From assembly GCF_010093815.1 (NCBI RefSeq), contig NW_022985577.1:62001-126000 (forward strand): 64,000 nucleotides of DNA. Direction: 5' to 3'. The notes beneath the pieces are model-generated. The model was not told where the DNA came from, searched no databases, and saw nothing but the letters and a program-made list of their open reading frames with translations. Origin of the DNA: Pseudovirgaria hyperparasitica. Lineage: Eukaryota; Ascomycota; Dothideomycetes; Acrospermales; Acrospermaceae. Both the position numbers and the translations under genes were made by a program. Shown in pieces: positions 45,476-56,800 of this stretch. Position 1 is the stretch's first letter. The number at the start of each line of letters is the position of its first letter.

Positions 45476-45938
45476 GATAGCTCTCTTTAAATAGACTTTA
45501 TAGAAATAAAATAAACTTATAGAAGAATAAAGATATATCTAATTACTTATTATATCTACTTTTTAAAGCTCTTATATACTTAGAATATATATATAAATAT
45601 AGAAACAGTATTATATGGAAAGATGGGGGAGAGAACACGCGTGCACTAGTGCCAGCGACTTAGGTTCTAGGAAAACGACGGATGGTTCAGTCGATCGTTC
45701 CCCCGGTATAGACCACCCATCTGCATACCCAACGTATACCGTGCCGGGCATTTGAGACTACGTTCTACCGCTTACGTCGACTGCACCGAACGAAGGCTTG
45801 CTATATACCTCTCCACCATCATCATCCCGTGGGCATAAACTTACCAGCGCTTTATACTGGAGCGTGTTCTTGAGTCGCAATCCCAACGTGTCCCCGCATT
45901 TACCCTCTACACAACCTTGATCGTTCACCACCTATATC

Positions 45939-46972
45939 ATGACTTGTACGTAGCCACCATCATTGTGCTCTTTGAAGCCATGCCTATTGACTGACTCAAT
46001 ACTCGCAGTACCTCCAGAAGCCCAAGCGTCCTATGCGACCATCATTGACAGCATCCTCAAAGGCGCTGATCTGAATACCATCTCTGCCAAGCGAATTCGG
46101 AAAGGGCTCCAGGCTCAGCTCGAATATGACATAAGCGACCAGAAGGTAGAGCAATGCGCCTGGGCATGCCTATAATTTGGTGACTGATTTTCTATCATAG
46201 GAAGCGATCAATGCCTTAATATACGCGCGGTTCGATAAACAAAACGAGCGCAACGAAGCCACAGCCGCCCCGAGCATCGAGGTGCCACCGCCCCCTACGA
46301 AGGCCGCTACGAATTGCATCAAGACTGAAAATAAGATTAAGAAGGAACCTACTCCTCTGCCTAAGAAGCGCTCGGAACCTCATGACTGCGACGAACAAGA
46401 CCCGACGCCATCAACGGAGCAGTCACCTCCACCGAAGAAGAAGATTAAGAGGATATCTCAGTCTCAGGAAGAAGACGATGCAGCATACGCGGCACGCCTG
46501 CAGGCAGAGCTAAATCGGGTCCAAGGTCGCTCCACTAGAAGAAGGAATGATCGCAAGAAGCCGAAACCGGTTGCAAAAAAGGCCAAGAAAAAGAGTGCCA
46601 CCAAAGTGAACAGCGACGACGACAGTGATGTGGCTTCAGGCGATAAAAAGCCGGTAAAACGTACAGGAGGCTTCCATGTTAGTGACACGCATAGAAATGG
46701 TTACTTATAACAAAGCAATACTAACAGCCCAGCAGAAGCCTCTTAACCTCTCCCAACCTCTCTCTGAGCTTTTGGGCGAAACTCAGCTCTCACGTCCACA
46801 GGTTGTGAAGCAGATATGGGCATATGTCCGCGAGCGTGAACTACAAGATCCTAGTGATAAGCGCCAGATACGCTGTGATAACCGTATGCACGCTGTCTTC
46901 AAGACCGAGCGAGTGCAAATGTGCACTATGAACAAGATTCTCAGCCGACATTTGTACGCTGTTGACGAGTGA
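45939..46972 (+). CDS. DEK-C / SWIB domain chromatin protein (Uaf30/Tri1-like)
   Basis: Four exons, 45939-45945 (7 bases), 46009-46145, 46201-46677 and 46736-46972, give 285 residues. Residues about 3-60 form a DEK C-terminal-like helical domain (YATIIDSILKGADLNTISAKRIRKGL). Residues about 75-200 are a Lys/Glu/Pro-rich, nuclear-type linker with many KK and PPPKKK patches. The last exon encodes a SWIB/MDM2-type domain: PLNLSQPLSELLGETQLSR, PQVVKQIWAYVRERELQDP, and RQIRCDNRMHAVF. Yeast relatives are Uaf30, part of the RNA polymerase I upstream activating factor, and Tri1. The first exon codes only for MT and one base, and splicing is supported by a GTACGT donor and a CGCAG acceptor. The AT-rich microsatellite island ends about 320 bases upstream. 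Confidence 0.9.
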
Positions 46973-47682
46973 ACGCATGAATATCTCCTTATCCTGAAAC
47001 ACTTGCGACTGACGAGGATGTTACTTCTTCACGATTTACGAGTCATCTTTCCTCTGACCCTTTCGAGATTCATTATACGGCGGTCTGGACGGTGCCGCCC
47101 TGCTACTCTCAGAGCATCCTTGAAGACCAAGGTTTCGATGTGATCCTTGCGTCTTCCCTCTAAACACCGTCCTGGATCCTCCCACCGGCTTCTCTCTCGT
47201 ATCTTAGCTGGCATTGGCGTTTGTAATCTGGTCTATGGGTCTGCTTTCACCCGACTGTTGATTTATGAATGCTCTATCATCACTCCTCTAAGGACCCTCT
47301 TCGTATTAGACATCTATATATAAGGGCAGGACACGGACTCTCTGGTTATAGGGCAGGACACGGACTTTCTGGACATAGGGCAGGGCTATAGGAGCTGTAT
47401 GTAGTCTTTACCAGGCGAGTTATGTCGAATCGATATTTCACCAAACAATACCATACCATACAAGCACAATAGTCTTTAAGAAATCATTCGTGACACTTCC
47501 TTTCATACGACTATTAGTTCCGCTAACTTGTTAGTCGACTGGCTTGTGTACACCTTTAGGTACATCACACTACGCCCAATAATTTAATGAAGCATCATGC
47601 GAAGGGTAATTCGGCGTAGTGAGCAGCAGTGAGAGGTATGCTAGAAATGCTTAACCTAGCGCGTTCAAGGTCTTGACAGGAG
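46973..47682. other. Convergent intergenic region with a 27-bp tandem repeat
   Basis: No gene was seen between the stops of two converging genes. It contains the short tandem repeat at 47323-47385. Confidence 0.45.
47323..47385. repeat. 27-bp tandem repeat, about 2.3 copies
   Basis: Units begin at 47323, 47350 and 47377 with AGGGCAGGACACGGACT. The second copy differs from the first at a few places and the third is cut short. A minisatellite-like repeat in non-coding DNA. Confidence 0.85.
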
Positions 47683-49236
47683 CTAAAAGTCGGCGACTTC
47701 GATGTGAAATTCTTCGAAATCATCATTGCCAAGTAGTAGGCTGTCAGGAAAATGTCCACGCATGCATTCCTCAAGATCCTCGCCGTTCTCTGTGCATCCC
47801 AGTGCTTTGTTGTCCATATTCTCCAGCCACTTAGTCTCCTCTGCGTATGTGAAGGGTTTAAACCGCTCTTTTTGTTCGGCGTTAGAATTCTCGTTGGTAT
47901 AGTTGCTACCGTGATGTCTAACGGGTGCGATAGTGGTCTGCGATGAGGAATGAGCATGTGCGAACTTGTTTGTTGAGGAGGCTGATCCAGCTTTGCTCCG
48001 TAGTTGAGTTTGGGTACTTGATATACGAATATCTGATGCTACGGCACGACCTGAGGAATATCCCATCGTGTTTCTAGACGCAGCCGTAGCTAGGTTATGA
48101 ATTGTCGCTTGCTTGATGGCCGAGAGAGCAGGCTTCCTTGTCGCTGATTCACGGGCTGTGGTCGAGACGGAATAGAGCACGCCGGGCTTAGTCTTCTGCT
48201 GCGAGAGAGCTGATGCTGCAATCCTCGCAGCAATGGCAGTGGCAGACGGTGGTTTGGTTGACGCGCGTGTCTGCTCGTTCTTCGGTGCAACCTTAGTTTT
48301 TTTAGCATTCGTCGACGTGTTCCCTTTGATAGTCGACGATCCGGGCTGAATGCCCATCTCTAGGCGAAGTTCGTTTACGATTTCGTCGACTTCGGCGAAA
48401 GTGTCTTCGCAGCCCCTAGCAATAATTTCACCTGCTTTCCCAGCATATTCGGCTGCTTCTATTTCTCCGTCGTGCCACGCCTTCGGGTAACCATTCTCGT
48501 CTACTGCGTTGAAGTAATGCGAATACATCCCGCGGGTCGGATAGTCGCACTTCAACATGTCTAGGTTAAGATCAGGCGAGAAGTTCTCGCGTAAGTCGGG
48601 AAGAGCTGCTCATGTCAGTAATTGGCTTCTCACGTTACATGATATCTTACGTTTCTCTTTGGGGGGCATATATTCACTCTCATCATCATCATCATCATCA
48701 TTGTCGTCGTCGTCTTCTCCAACAAGCAAAGATTCTTCTTCAGAGTGTAGAACCTTGACTTTGGATCTGCGGAGTCTTTGAGACTTGCTCTTCTGCTGTG
48801 TCTTGTTGGTGGCCTTTGGGTCGATGGTGAGAGGGGCAGGTGTCTGGAATGCCTGTGCCTTCGCATTGGTAGTTTTCATACCCAAGGGAGCTCTATTACG
48901 TGGGCCTGATTTTACCGGTTAGCAATAGATACCACCATGCTACTCTTTATGGCTTATACCAGCTGGGGTAACGAATGCGTCTTTCCCAAGCAGTCCTCCC
49001 TTCTTGCTCGTGAAAAGTAAATTCTCGTTTCCTCTGCCATTTGTCCTCAATGCAGACTTGCCATCCTTTCGAATGACATTCTCATCATAAAATGGTACTT
49101 TGAAAGGCGTTTTGGGAGCTTTGATTTTTGGGGTTCCTGCTCGAAGACCCTTCACGCTTTGGTCAAGTGACTTTGCAGCAGCCGCTGCCTGGTAGTCATG
49201 AATGCGGTTCTCTTGGTTGTGGTGTGTCGAGAGCAT
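47683..49236 (-). CDS. Conserved ascomycete protein of unknown function
   Basis: Exons 48960-49236, 48651-48905 and 47683-48608 give 485 residues; introns are 54 and 42 bp. The ATG at 49236 is used because the longer frame starts with TTG. The N-terminal half holds two short motifs that recur in unnamed fungal proteins: GKDAFVTPAGPRNRAPLG (across intron 1) and KTTNAKAQAFQTPAP. An acidic Asp-rich run, the box EYMPPKEK and LPDLRENFSPDLNLDML (across intron 2) follow. The C-terminal half is Ser/Ala/Thr-rich and probably disordered, ending in an acidic tail. The short TP-rich boxes suggest a phosphorylated nuclear protein, but this is inference. Intron 2 uses a GAG acceptor, so that junction is less sure. 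Confidence 0.7.
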
Positions 49237-49721
49237 GTCGTATAATGTTTCACATTGATAGCCGATGAGGCGGTGGATCAAACTGGGATCACACGGTAGG
49301 TATAGCAGGTGTATATGTACTTCTAACGAGTGATGTTGGGCTTTGTTTACCTTTAGCGCTATTGGGATAACCTAGGTACGGTTGCTAGGCAGCTGCAATT
49401 GGCAGACCCGGATTACTCTGAGAGAGCTGGTAAGTCCATGCGTGTATGGTGTGGTATTGGCGTGACTCATCACGCACCAACTTTCGACTGGAGGGGATAA
49501 GGGTGTCAGCAAGCTAGGGACAGCCGCTCCGCCCCTGGCTGCTTCCGCCGCGCTGTCCATGCCTTAACACCCGCTACTACCGACTCTCCACGCCTGCTTC
49601 TTATTCTTCTACATTTCACCTCCAGCACACCCTCAGCACACCATATCCTAATACCAGTGCTTCAGTCTCCTACCAGAAATACTTTATACCAAGCCTAACA
49701 ATCACATAAAAAGCTAACAAT
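49237..49721. other. Divergent promoter region
   Basis: Shared upstream region of the minus-strand unknown gene and the plus-strand tropomyosin gene. The open frame at 49372-49560 has no recognisable content. Pyrimidine-rich DNA precedes the tropomyosin start. Confidence 0.45.
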
Positions 49722-50408
49722 ATGGATGGGATTCGACAGGTCAGTCTCTACCTACGTACCCCGCTGCAGTATCCTCCTAGACTAGTGACCACAAACATTT
49801 CTTTCCTGTGGATGTATTAGAAAGAACCCAACAAAACAGTTACTAATATCATGTTTGAGCGCAGAAAATGGCTCAACTCCGGACGGAGGCGGATGAGTCT
49901 GCCAGTCAGGTCGAAGAGCTCAAGCTGAAAGTCAAGCATCTGGAACAGGAGAATCTCTCCAAGGAACAAGAAATTACATCCCTCCAGCACAGAAACCAGA
50001 CTCTTGAGGCCGAAGTTGAGAAGTTGGAAGGCGGCATCAAGGACCACAAAGAAATTGCCTCGAAGAGTGCTCAGGCAGACAATCAAGCCGAGAGTCTGAC
50101 AAGGAAAGTGCAGCTACTTGAGGAGGAAGCCGAGGAGTCAGACAAAAACTTGAGAGAATTGAACGAGAAGTAAGCTTCTGCTGTGTTTCGGTCTATGTGA
50201 CACGGCTCTCCCTAAGAGCCCGTTGCTGACATGTTGACAATGCAGGCTCCGCCAAACTGACGTCAAGTCAGGCCACTTTGAACGAAAGGTGCAAGCTCTG
50301 GAGCAAGAGCGAGATCAGTGGGAGGCCAAGTTTGAGGAGATGTCTAAGAAATACAACGACACCAAGAAGGAGCTCAACGACTTCCTTGCCGAGATTGGTA
50401 CCATCTAA
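49722..50408 (+). CDS. TPM1: Tropomyosin
   Basis: Exons 49722-49739 (18 bases), 49865-50169 and 50246-50408 give 161 residues, identical in length to fission-yeast Cdc8. The first exon encodes MDGIRQ; with exon 2 this gives MDGIRQKMAQLRTEADES, the typical fungal tropomyosin start. The entire protein is a continuous heptad coiled coil (ASQVEELKLKVKHLEQENL, then SLQHRNQTLEAEVEKLE), ending ELNDFLAEIGTI. Tropomyosin polymerises head to tail along formin-made actin cables and rings and controls myosin access and cytokinesis. Intron 1 is 125 bp, longer than most here, and could hide nothing in frame that the family requires. Confidence 0.95.
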
Positions 50409-50645
50409 GGCCCTCGACCGCAAGCGCGTGAGTCGTAGTGAGCACGGAAGGGTGAACGTTGGCTTTTCGCATTGTATGCTACCATCCCTGGGAGGCTCCG
50501 GGTAGGCTGTTGTCGAGCTGAGCATCTTGATGGCAGCGTGTCCTTTTGGGTGGAGAAGGGAGGAATTCCATCGTACTTTACCCCACATCAACATAAAAAT
50601 TCACATAATATTGACTTGACACGAGTTTCAGGAAGTCTTGTGCTT

Positions 50646-51355
50646 TTAGCTTCTCCGTGCCTTCGCCTGTGATCGGCTCTTTGATCTCTCCTTGTGCCTC
50701 GTTATCTTGCGCTCCGCTTTGCTCTCATATCGAAACTTAGGCTTGGCTTTCTTTGCCTTCTCCTTTGTAGGCTTGTCTTTGGTCCATACTCGCTTCTTCA
50801 AATCCTCCCCGACCTCGTGTTTGGCTGTAGTAGATATTCTATCGTCGTGTTGATCTCCAGGCTCGATGTCCACGTTAAACATGCCATCCCTCGTGATATT
50901 CACAGCCTCGACCTGGACTGTGATGTATTTGTCTTCATCAATGTACTCGTCTTCACGGGACATAGGTACATCGTCTCCAAAGCCATTCCAATCTCGATCC
51001 TCATTCTGGCTGTCTCCCGATTCATACTCATCTGATGGATCGCCATTCACTTTCCTGAGTGCTGTGTTGACCTCGTCAACATGTTTCTCCAAGTCTTCCT
51101 TTCTTTGTTTCCGGAGCTGTGGTACAGACGTCGTCAGCGTGACCATTCCTAATGCAAAATAGGACATACCTTTGCTCTCTCAGCGATTTTCTCCAGTCGC
51201 TCTTTCTCAATAGCAAGTTCCTGGGCATGCTTTATCCTCGCCTGTTTGCGTTTGTGGAATCCGGTGAGATAATCTTCGCGGGCAGCGAAGTCAAAAGACA
51301 CCTCGTCAACTGATCTGAAATGAAGCTTCTTATGCCGCTTCGGTACAGGACCCAT
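50646..51355 (-). CDS. RRP17: Ribosome-biogenesis exonuclease factor, Rrp17/Nop12 family
   Basis: Exons 51170-51355 and 50646-51116 (53-bp intron, GTATGT donor) give 218 residues; yeast Rrp17 is of similar length. The signature is VDEVSFDFAAREDYLTGFHKRK followed by a long charged helix (KHAQELAIEKERLEKIAERAK / LRKQRKEDLEKHVDEVNTAL). The C-terminal third is basic (KKRVWTKDKPTKEKAKKAKPKFRYESKAERK), as in nucleolar factors. Yeast Rrp17 is needed for 5' processing of 27S pre-rRNA and for pre-60S assembly. The start codon lies only about 115 bases from the edge of a more than 12-kb AT-rich block, so its promoter must be short or reach into that block. Confidence 0.9.
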
Positions 51356-51469
51356 GACGATCTATGGTGTTATTAGTAAAGCGAATAGTTCATCTAAACG
51401 ATAATCTAAGTAAAAGGCGCCTAGCAGTCTCTAATTAGAGCCGAAAGATAGTTAATACCGAGATTAGTC

Positions 51470-53745
51470 CGAATAGAATGATTACTTATATGAAATGTAC
51501 TATATTATTTTAGTATATATCTTATAATAAAAATATATACTATTATAAGAAGATTTTATATATATATATATAGAATTAATAAAAGAAGTACTAGACTTAG
51601 AATAATAATCTTAATACCTTTATTAATAAATTATACTAAGTATACTTATTACTAATATATATATATAAACTATTAACTATATAATATTACTAATATATAA
51701 AGATACTATATATATACTTAAACTCTACTTAGAGATAAGAGTATAGACTATCTATCTATAAATACTAATATATAAGCTCTATATTTATTAGTTAAGAATA
51801 TTTCTTAAATAATAACTATAGTAGTCTAGATACTAATATACTCTAGTTTCTACTTATTAGAAATTTAATAAAGACTAGACTAGATCTATCTATTAAGAGT
51901 AAACCCTAGATATACTTTATACTAGTATACTTATATCTATACTATTCTTATTCTACTAAGTAAGACTAAGTAGTTCTCTTTTTAATAATATATACTCTAC
52001 TCTATATCTTAAGAGAGCTAAGTAGATTTCTACTTTCTCTTTTATTAAACTTACTTAGTAGATTCTATTAATACTCTTATATCTATATATATATTATATT
52101 TCTATAATATTAAGTTTAATCTTATTTTACTCTCTAGAAGTTCTACTATAGACTCTAGAAATAATATATAGAGTAATATTAGTAGTAAACTAGACTAAGT
52201 TCTATATCTAAATATTACTCTATAAGAAGCTAAATAAGCTCTCTATAATCTAATATAATAGTAACTAGTACTCAAGTAGAAGATTTCTATCTTAGAAAAC
52301 TAAGTAGAAAATCTATAAAATCTATTAGACTCTATAACTAATAATCTACTAAGATCTTTTATTATAGTAATCTTCTCTCTCTTATAGACTAACTAAGAAC
52401 TCTTAGAATCTAGAGACTAGAAGCTATCTATCTAGAATAGTAAAGTAGCTATCTTCTAAGACTTTCTTCTTTAGTTATATAGCTTCTATAAGATATAATT
52501 AGTATTAAAACTAAAGCTATCTCTAGAATACTACTAGAATACTATATATAATACTCTTATTATAGCTATAGTAGTAGTATATATTATATATAATTAATAT
52601 AGATAGTAGTAAACTAGTTAGCTATATAAATAGAACTAACTAGATATATAGATAGCGACTAGTTTATATACTTTAAATACTAAGTTCTCTTTACTAGACT
52701 ATCTTAGTTAATATAATAATATTAGAATAATTATAAGTTTATATAATCTTCTCTCTACTATACTATCTATACTAACTATTTTATATTAGACTAGTAAAAT
52801 ATCCTTCTTCTAGTATAAGATATAAGTAGAATAGACTTATTATATTACTAAAAACTTAGCTCTCTAGAGCTTAAGAATACTCTATTTACTAGTTATAAGA
52901 TTATATATAGAATAAATAAGATATCTATAACTCTATTACTTCTATAAACTACTATTTAACTAAAAACTTTTTCTCTTAGTTAATACTAGATACTAGTAAT
53001 CTAATACCTTCTATTACTATTTCTAACTATCTATAATAATAGCTTATATTACTACTAGAGAACTTAGTTCTTCTAGAGTATTAACTATTTAGTTATAGAT
53101 AAGTTAATTAATAGATATTTAGAAATCTACTATTACTTAAGATAATACTTAATTATCTTATTACTAACTATCTACTACTCTCTATACTAGAATATTCTTT
53201 ATAAAGTAGAAGACTAACTATTAAGAATTTTCTACTATAGTAGTTAATAAATTATCTAGTATTATAAGAGATATATAACTTATTTCTAAATAATCTATTA
53301 ATTTAAGCTTAGTATCTATTAACTACTAGACTCTCTAGAGTATTCTTAAGCTTATTAGACTTAGTTAATTATATAGTAAGCTCTAGTATAGAAGCTACTA
53401 TATCTAACTATTCTAAATATACTAGTACTTTAGTAGAATATACTATACTATATTAGATAGATATAGATACTAGTAATAGTAGTATACTAGCTAGAGCTCT
53501 AATAACTAATAATAGAGACTTATAGTAAGATAGTAAGCTATAATTATATCTATAATCTAGTAGACTCTTACTTAGTAGGTAGGTATTTTATAAGATAATA
53601 ACTAAAACCTAATAGATAGTAGTAAAAATCTACTATTTAATAATAATAAAGATAGTTAAGAGTTTAGAATATAAGAAATTAGATTCTTCTAGTCTAACTT
53701 AGATTATAGCTTTAGAGATAGAGATATTACTTTTACTAGTTAGAC

Positions 53746-53778
<33 letters not shown>

Positions 53779-53800
53779 TCTTCTTTAACTAGATTAAAGA
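51470..53800. repeat. AT-rich block, unclassified repeats
   Basis: A+T-rich, CA/TG-free DNA. About 52565-52680 is nearly the reverse complement of 31520-31625, so it belongs to the family that was split by the gypsy element at 31.8-39.8 kb. Some long Tyr/Leu/Ser-rich frames exist, but no domain could be recognised. Confidence 0.6.
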
Positions 53801-56800
53801 CGCTACTATAGCTAGAGAAACTAAGACTATTAAGTTAAAAATCTTCTAGTATCTATAAGAATATATCCTTAAGTAGTTTATATTAGAATTATCTAATCTT
53901 ATAAAGAAAGTACTCTATTACTTATCTAGTTTAGATACCTAGACTATAGTCTTAATTAAGTAGTTTAAGTAGCTATTATCTAATACTCTATTATCTCTTA
54001 TAATATAAAGATATACTCTTTAAGAGATCTACTTCTAAACTAATATTACTTTATATATATATATTATAGCTTATAACTATAGTACTATATAACTATTAGA
54101 CCCTTCTAGCTAAAATACTTAGATATTTATATAGAATAGTATTAATATTCTTCTTTACTAGGGTCTATCTCTACTAATAGAATCTATATCTCTAGTCTAG
54201 TTTATATAAACTCTATAAGTAAAATATAAAGAATAGTACTAACTTATCTACTATTATCTTAGTAGTATATAGTATAGTACTTCTAGTTAATTTACTTAAT
54301 AAGAAAGAGAAGATAGTTAATATAATAGCTCTTATTACTATAACTTACCTTAACTATTTAATAACTCTTAAGACTAGAGCTAATCTAATAGCTATTATTT
54401 TATAGCTAATTAGTCTAATTAATATCCTAACTTATACTAGTCTTACTCTTCTTAGTAGTTCTAATAGAGACTAGAAGGTTTAGAGAATAGTAGTTAAAAG
54501 ATATTAGCTAATATATATTAGCTACTAGCTATAATAGATAGTTCTATAGATTATCTAACCGGTCCTAGACTAACTAATAAGCCCTATACTAGCTAGTCTC
54601 GGTCTCTTAGTAATAATAGATAATTTACTTAAGTACTATAACTATTCTACTAGGCGTGTAATATCTAGAAAGAATTATATAATCTAGATATTAAAGCTAC
54701 TTACTATATAGAGATTAAAGAAGCTTTCTTCTATCTTAGACTAACTAATATAGATACTATAGAACTAGTATAGTTTAGTAATAAAATAGATCTTACTAGT
54801 CTTAACCTACTATCTAGTAATATTAATAAGAGTCTATCTTTATAATTTATAGTATACTAAGTAACTAATATATATCTAGTATACTAGATCTAGTATAATA
54901 TTTATAATAAGATATTTCTATTATAAAGAAAGCTATTTAAGTACCTTAAGAATAGAAAGTACCTTAAGATAGCTATAAAGACTAAAGTTTCTCTATATAG
55001 TTATATAGTTCTAAAGTTAAATATTATATATTATAATATTTAAGAGAATATAGTACTATTATTAGTTAATAGTCTACTAGATACTAGCTAAGTATATAAA
55101 GAATTATACTATATCTAAGTTAAGGCCTTACTTAGTCTTAATAGTCTAGTTAAATATATCTATCTAGATATAGAGAGTATAGTAATACTAATTAACTAAG
55201 CTTTTCTTAAGTAATAGAACCCTACTATCTAAGTACTTATTTATCTAGCTATTTCTATTTAGAGAGTAGAGGGAGTTAAGTCTATAAAGCTAACTAAATT
55301 TATAATTATTATACTATTTCTTCTAGACTAAACGTCTAATAGTTTAACTACTATAACTACTAAAGTATTATATAAGATATATATTCTTAACTATCTATAA
55401 GTAGATCTTCTTCTTAGAATAGATATTATAGTATCTTAGAAGATAGATATCTATATAAGTATATATATAATAACTATTAGTAAATATAGTGGGATTACTA
55501 TACTAATCTTTACTACTACTATTTAACTAGTAGTATACTAGAGAGTAACCATTTTATAGTATACTATTCTCTAGCTATAAATACTTATACTAGTTCTAAT
55601 TATAATCTATTACTAGTATAAGTTAGCTATAGAAGATTATATATTCCTATAGAATCTTATAAAAAGATATAAGTTCCCGCTAGCGTCCTTACTAAAACCA
55701 CGACTAAAAAACTACCTTTTCCCTTATAATAAATTAACCACGCCCTTAATTAAAGATCTATTCCGATAAATCATGCTCCTAGCTACGCTAAGTAATTCTA
55801 TATACTTTTTATAACTTATAGACGCGGTATTATAGACGAGTTCTAGTTATAAGCCTCTAGTATCATGTTTAGTAGTAGCTTGAAAATTTGTACGTCTTAG
55901 CCGTGGATTTTCCAGCGTACCTTAGTGCCTTAGTACCTTAAATTGAGACTATACGTAGTCTACCAGCCGTAGGCCACCCTAGTTTACTCTAATATATATA
56001 AGTATAAGACTTAGTTAAGATAGAGATATCTATATATATCTTACTAACTAAAATATAGTATATATATTTATTATAAATTATAGATTTAGATTAGTATATA
56101 TAAATAAGAATATAAGACTTAGTATATTAATAGATAAAATAGATACTCTCTATATATTTTAGACTAAAGTAGTTTCTTTAGATATTATAGAGAGATTATC
56201 CATAAAGCTTACTTAGCTTAATAAAGTTAAATAGATAGATATATTTTATATAAAAATTTATACTAAAGATAAAGTAACTATCTAAAGGTTTAATAATATT
56301 ATTTAAAGTTATACTAGCTTATTTTATAATACTAGACTTATAAATATTCTAGAGAAAGACTAGATATAAATTCTACTAGTAAGTAACTAGAAAACGGCTA
56401 GTATAAAGCTAAGCTACTATATCTATCTATTAGAGATAAGTAGTAAGACTATTATTAATAAGATATATAATAAGCTCTATATATAAGGTTATATAGAATA
56501 TCTAATATAATAAAGACTATTTAGTTTTCTAATATTTATTATATATACTATAGTAAAGTTACTTATCTAAATATTATATAAGAATACTAGTTAGATAGCT
56601 AGAGATATAAGAGACCTAAATAAGATTAGTATTAAGAACTTCTATCTATTACTACTATAGAGTAATATTATCTAATATATAGCTAGAAAGAAGTTTATAT
56701 CTATTATTAATATAGCTAGTTTCTTCTACTAGTAGCTAGTTACTAAGAAAGACTATTATAAACTAATATTTATATTATACTAAGGCTAGAAGTAGTTAAA

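Larger units (their letters stand above)
44925..45620. repeat. AT-rich island with TTA microsatellite and assembly gap
   Basis: A+T-rich, CA/TG-poor DNA. Its left flank (about 45020-45095) resembles 40405-40475 of the unclassified repeat beside the gypsy element. In its middle lies a long TTA trinucleotide tract interrupted by 190 N. Confidence 0.65.

Noticed and set aside
1-51400. A search for tRNA or rRNA genes by B-box-like words (GTTCGA..)
   Set aside because: The few matches fall in coding sequence and lack an A-box or a foldable partner; no RNA gene was supported.
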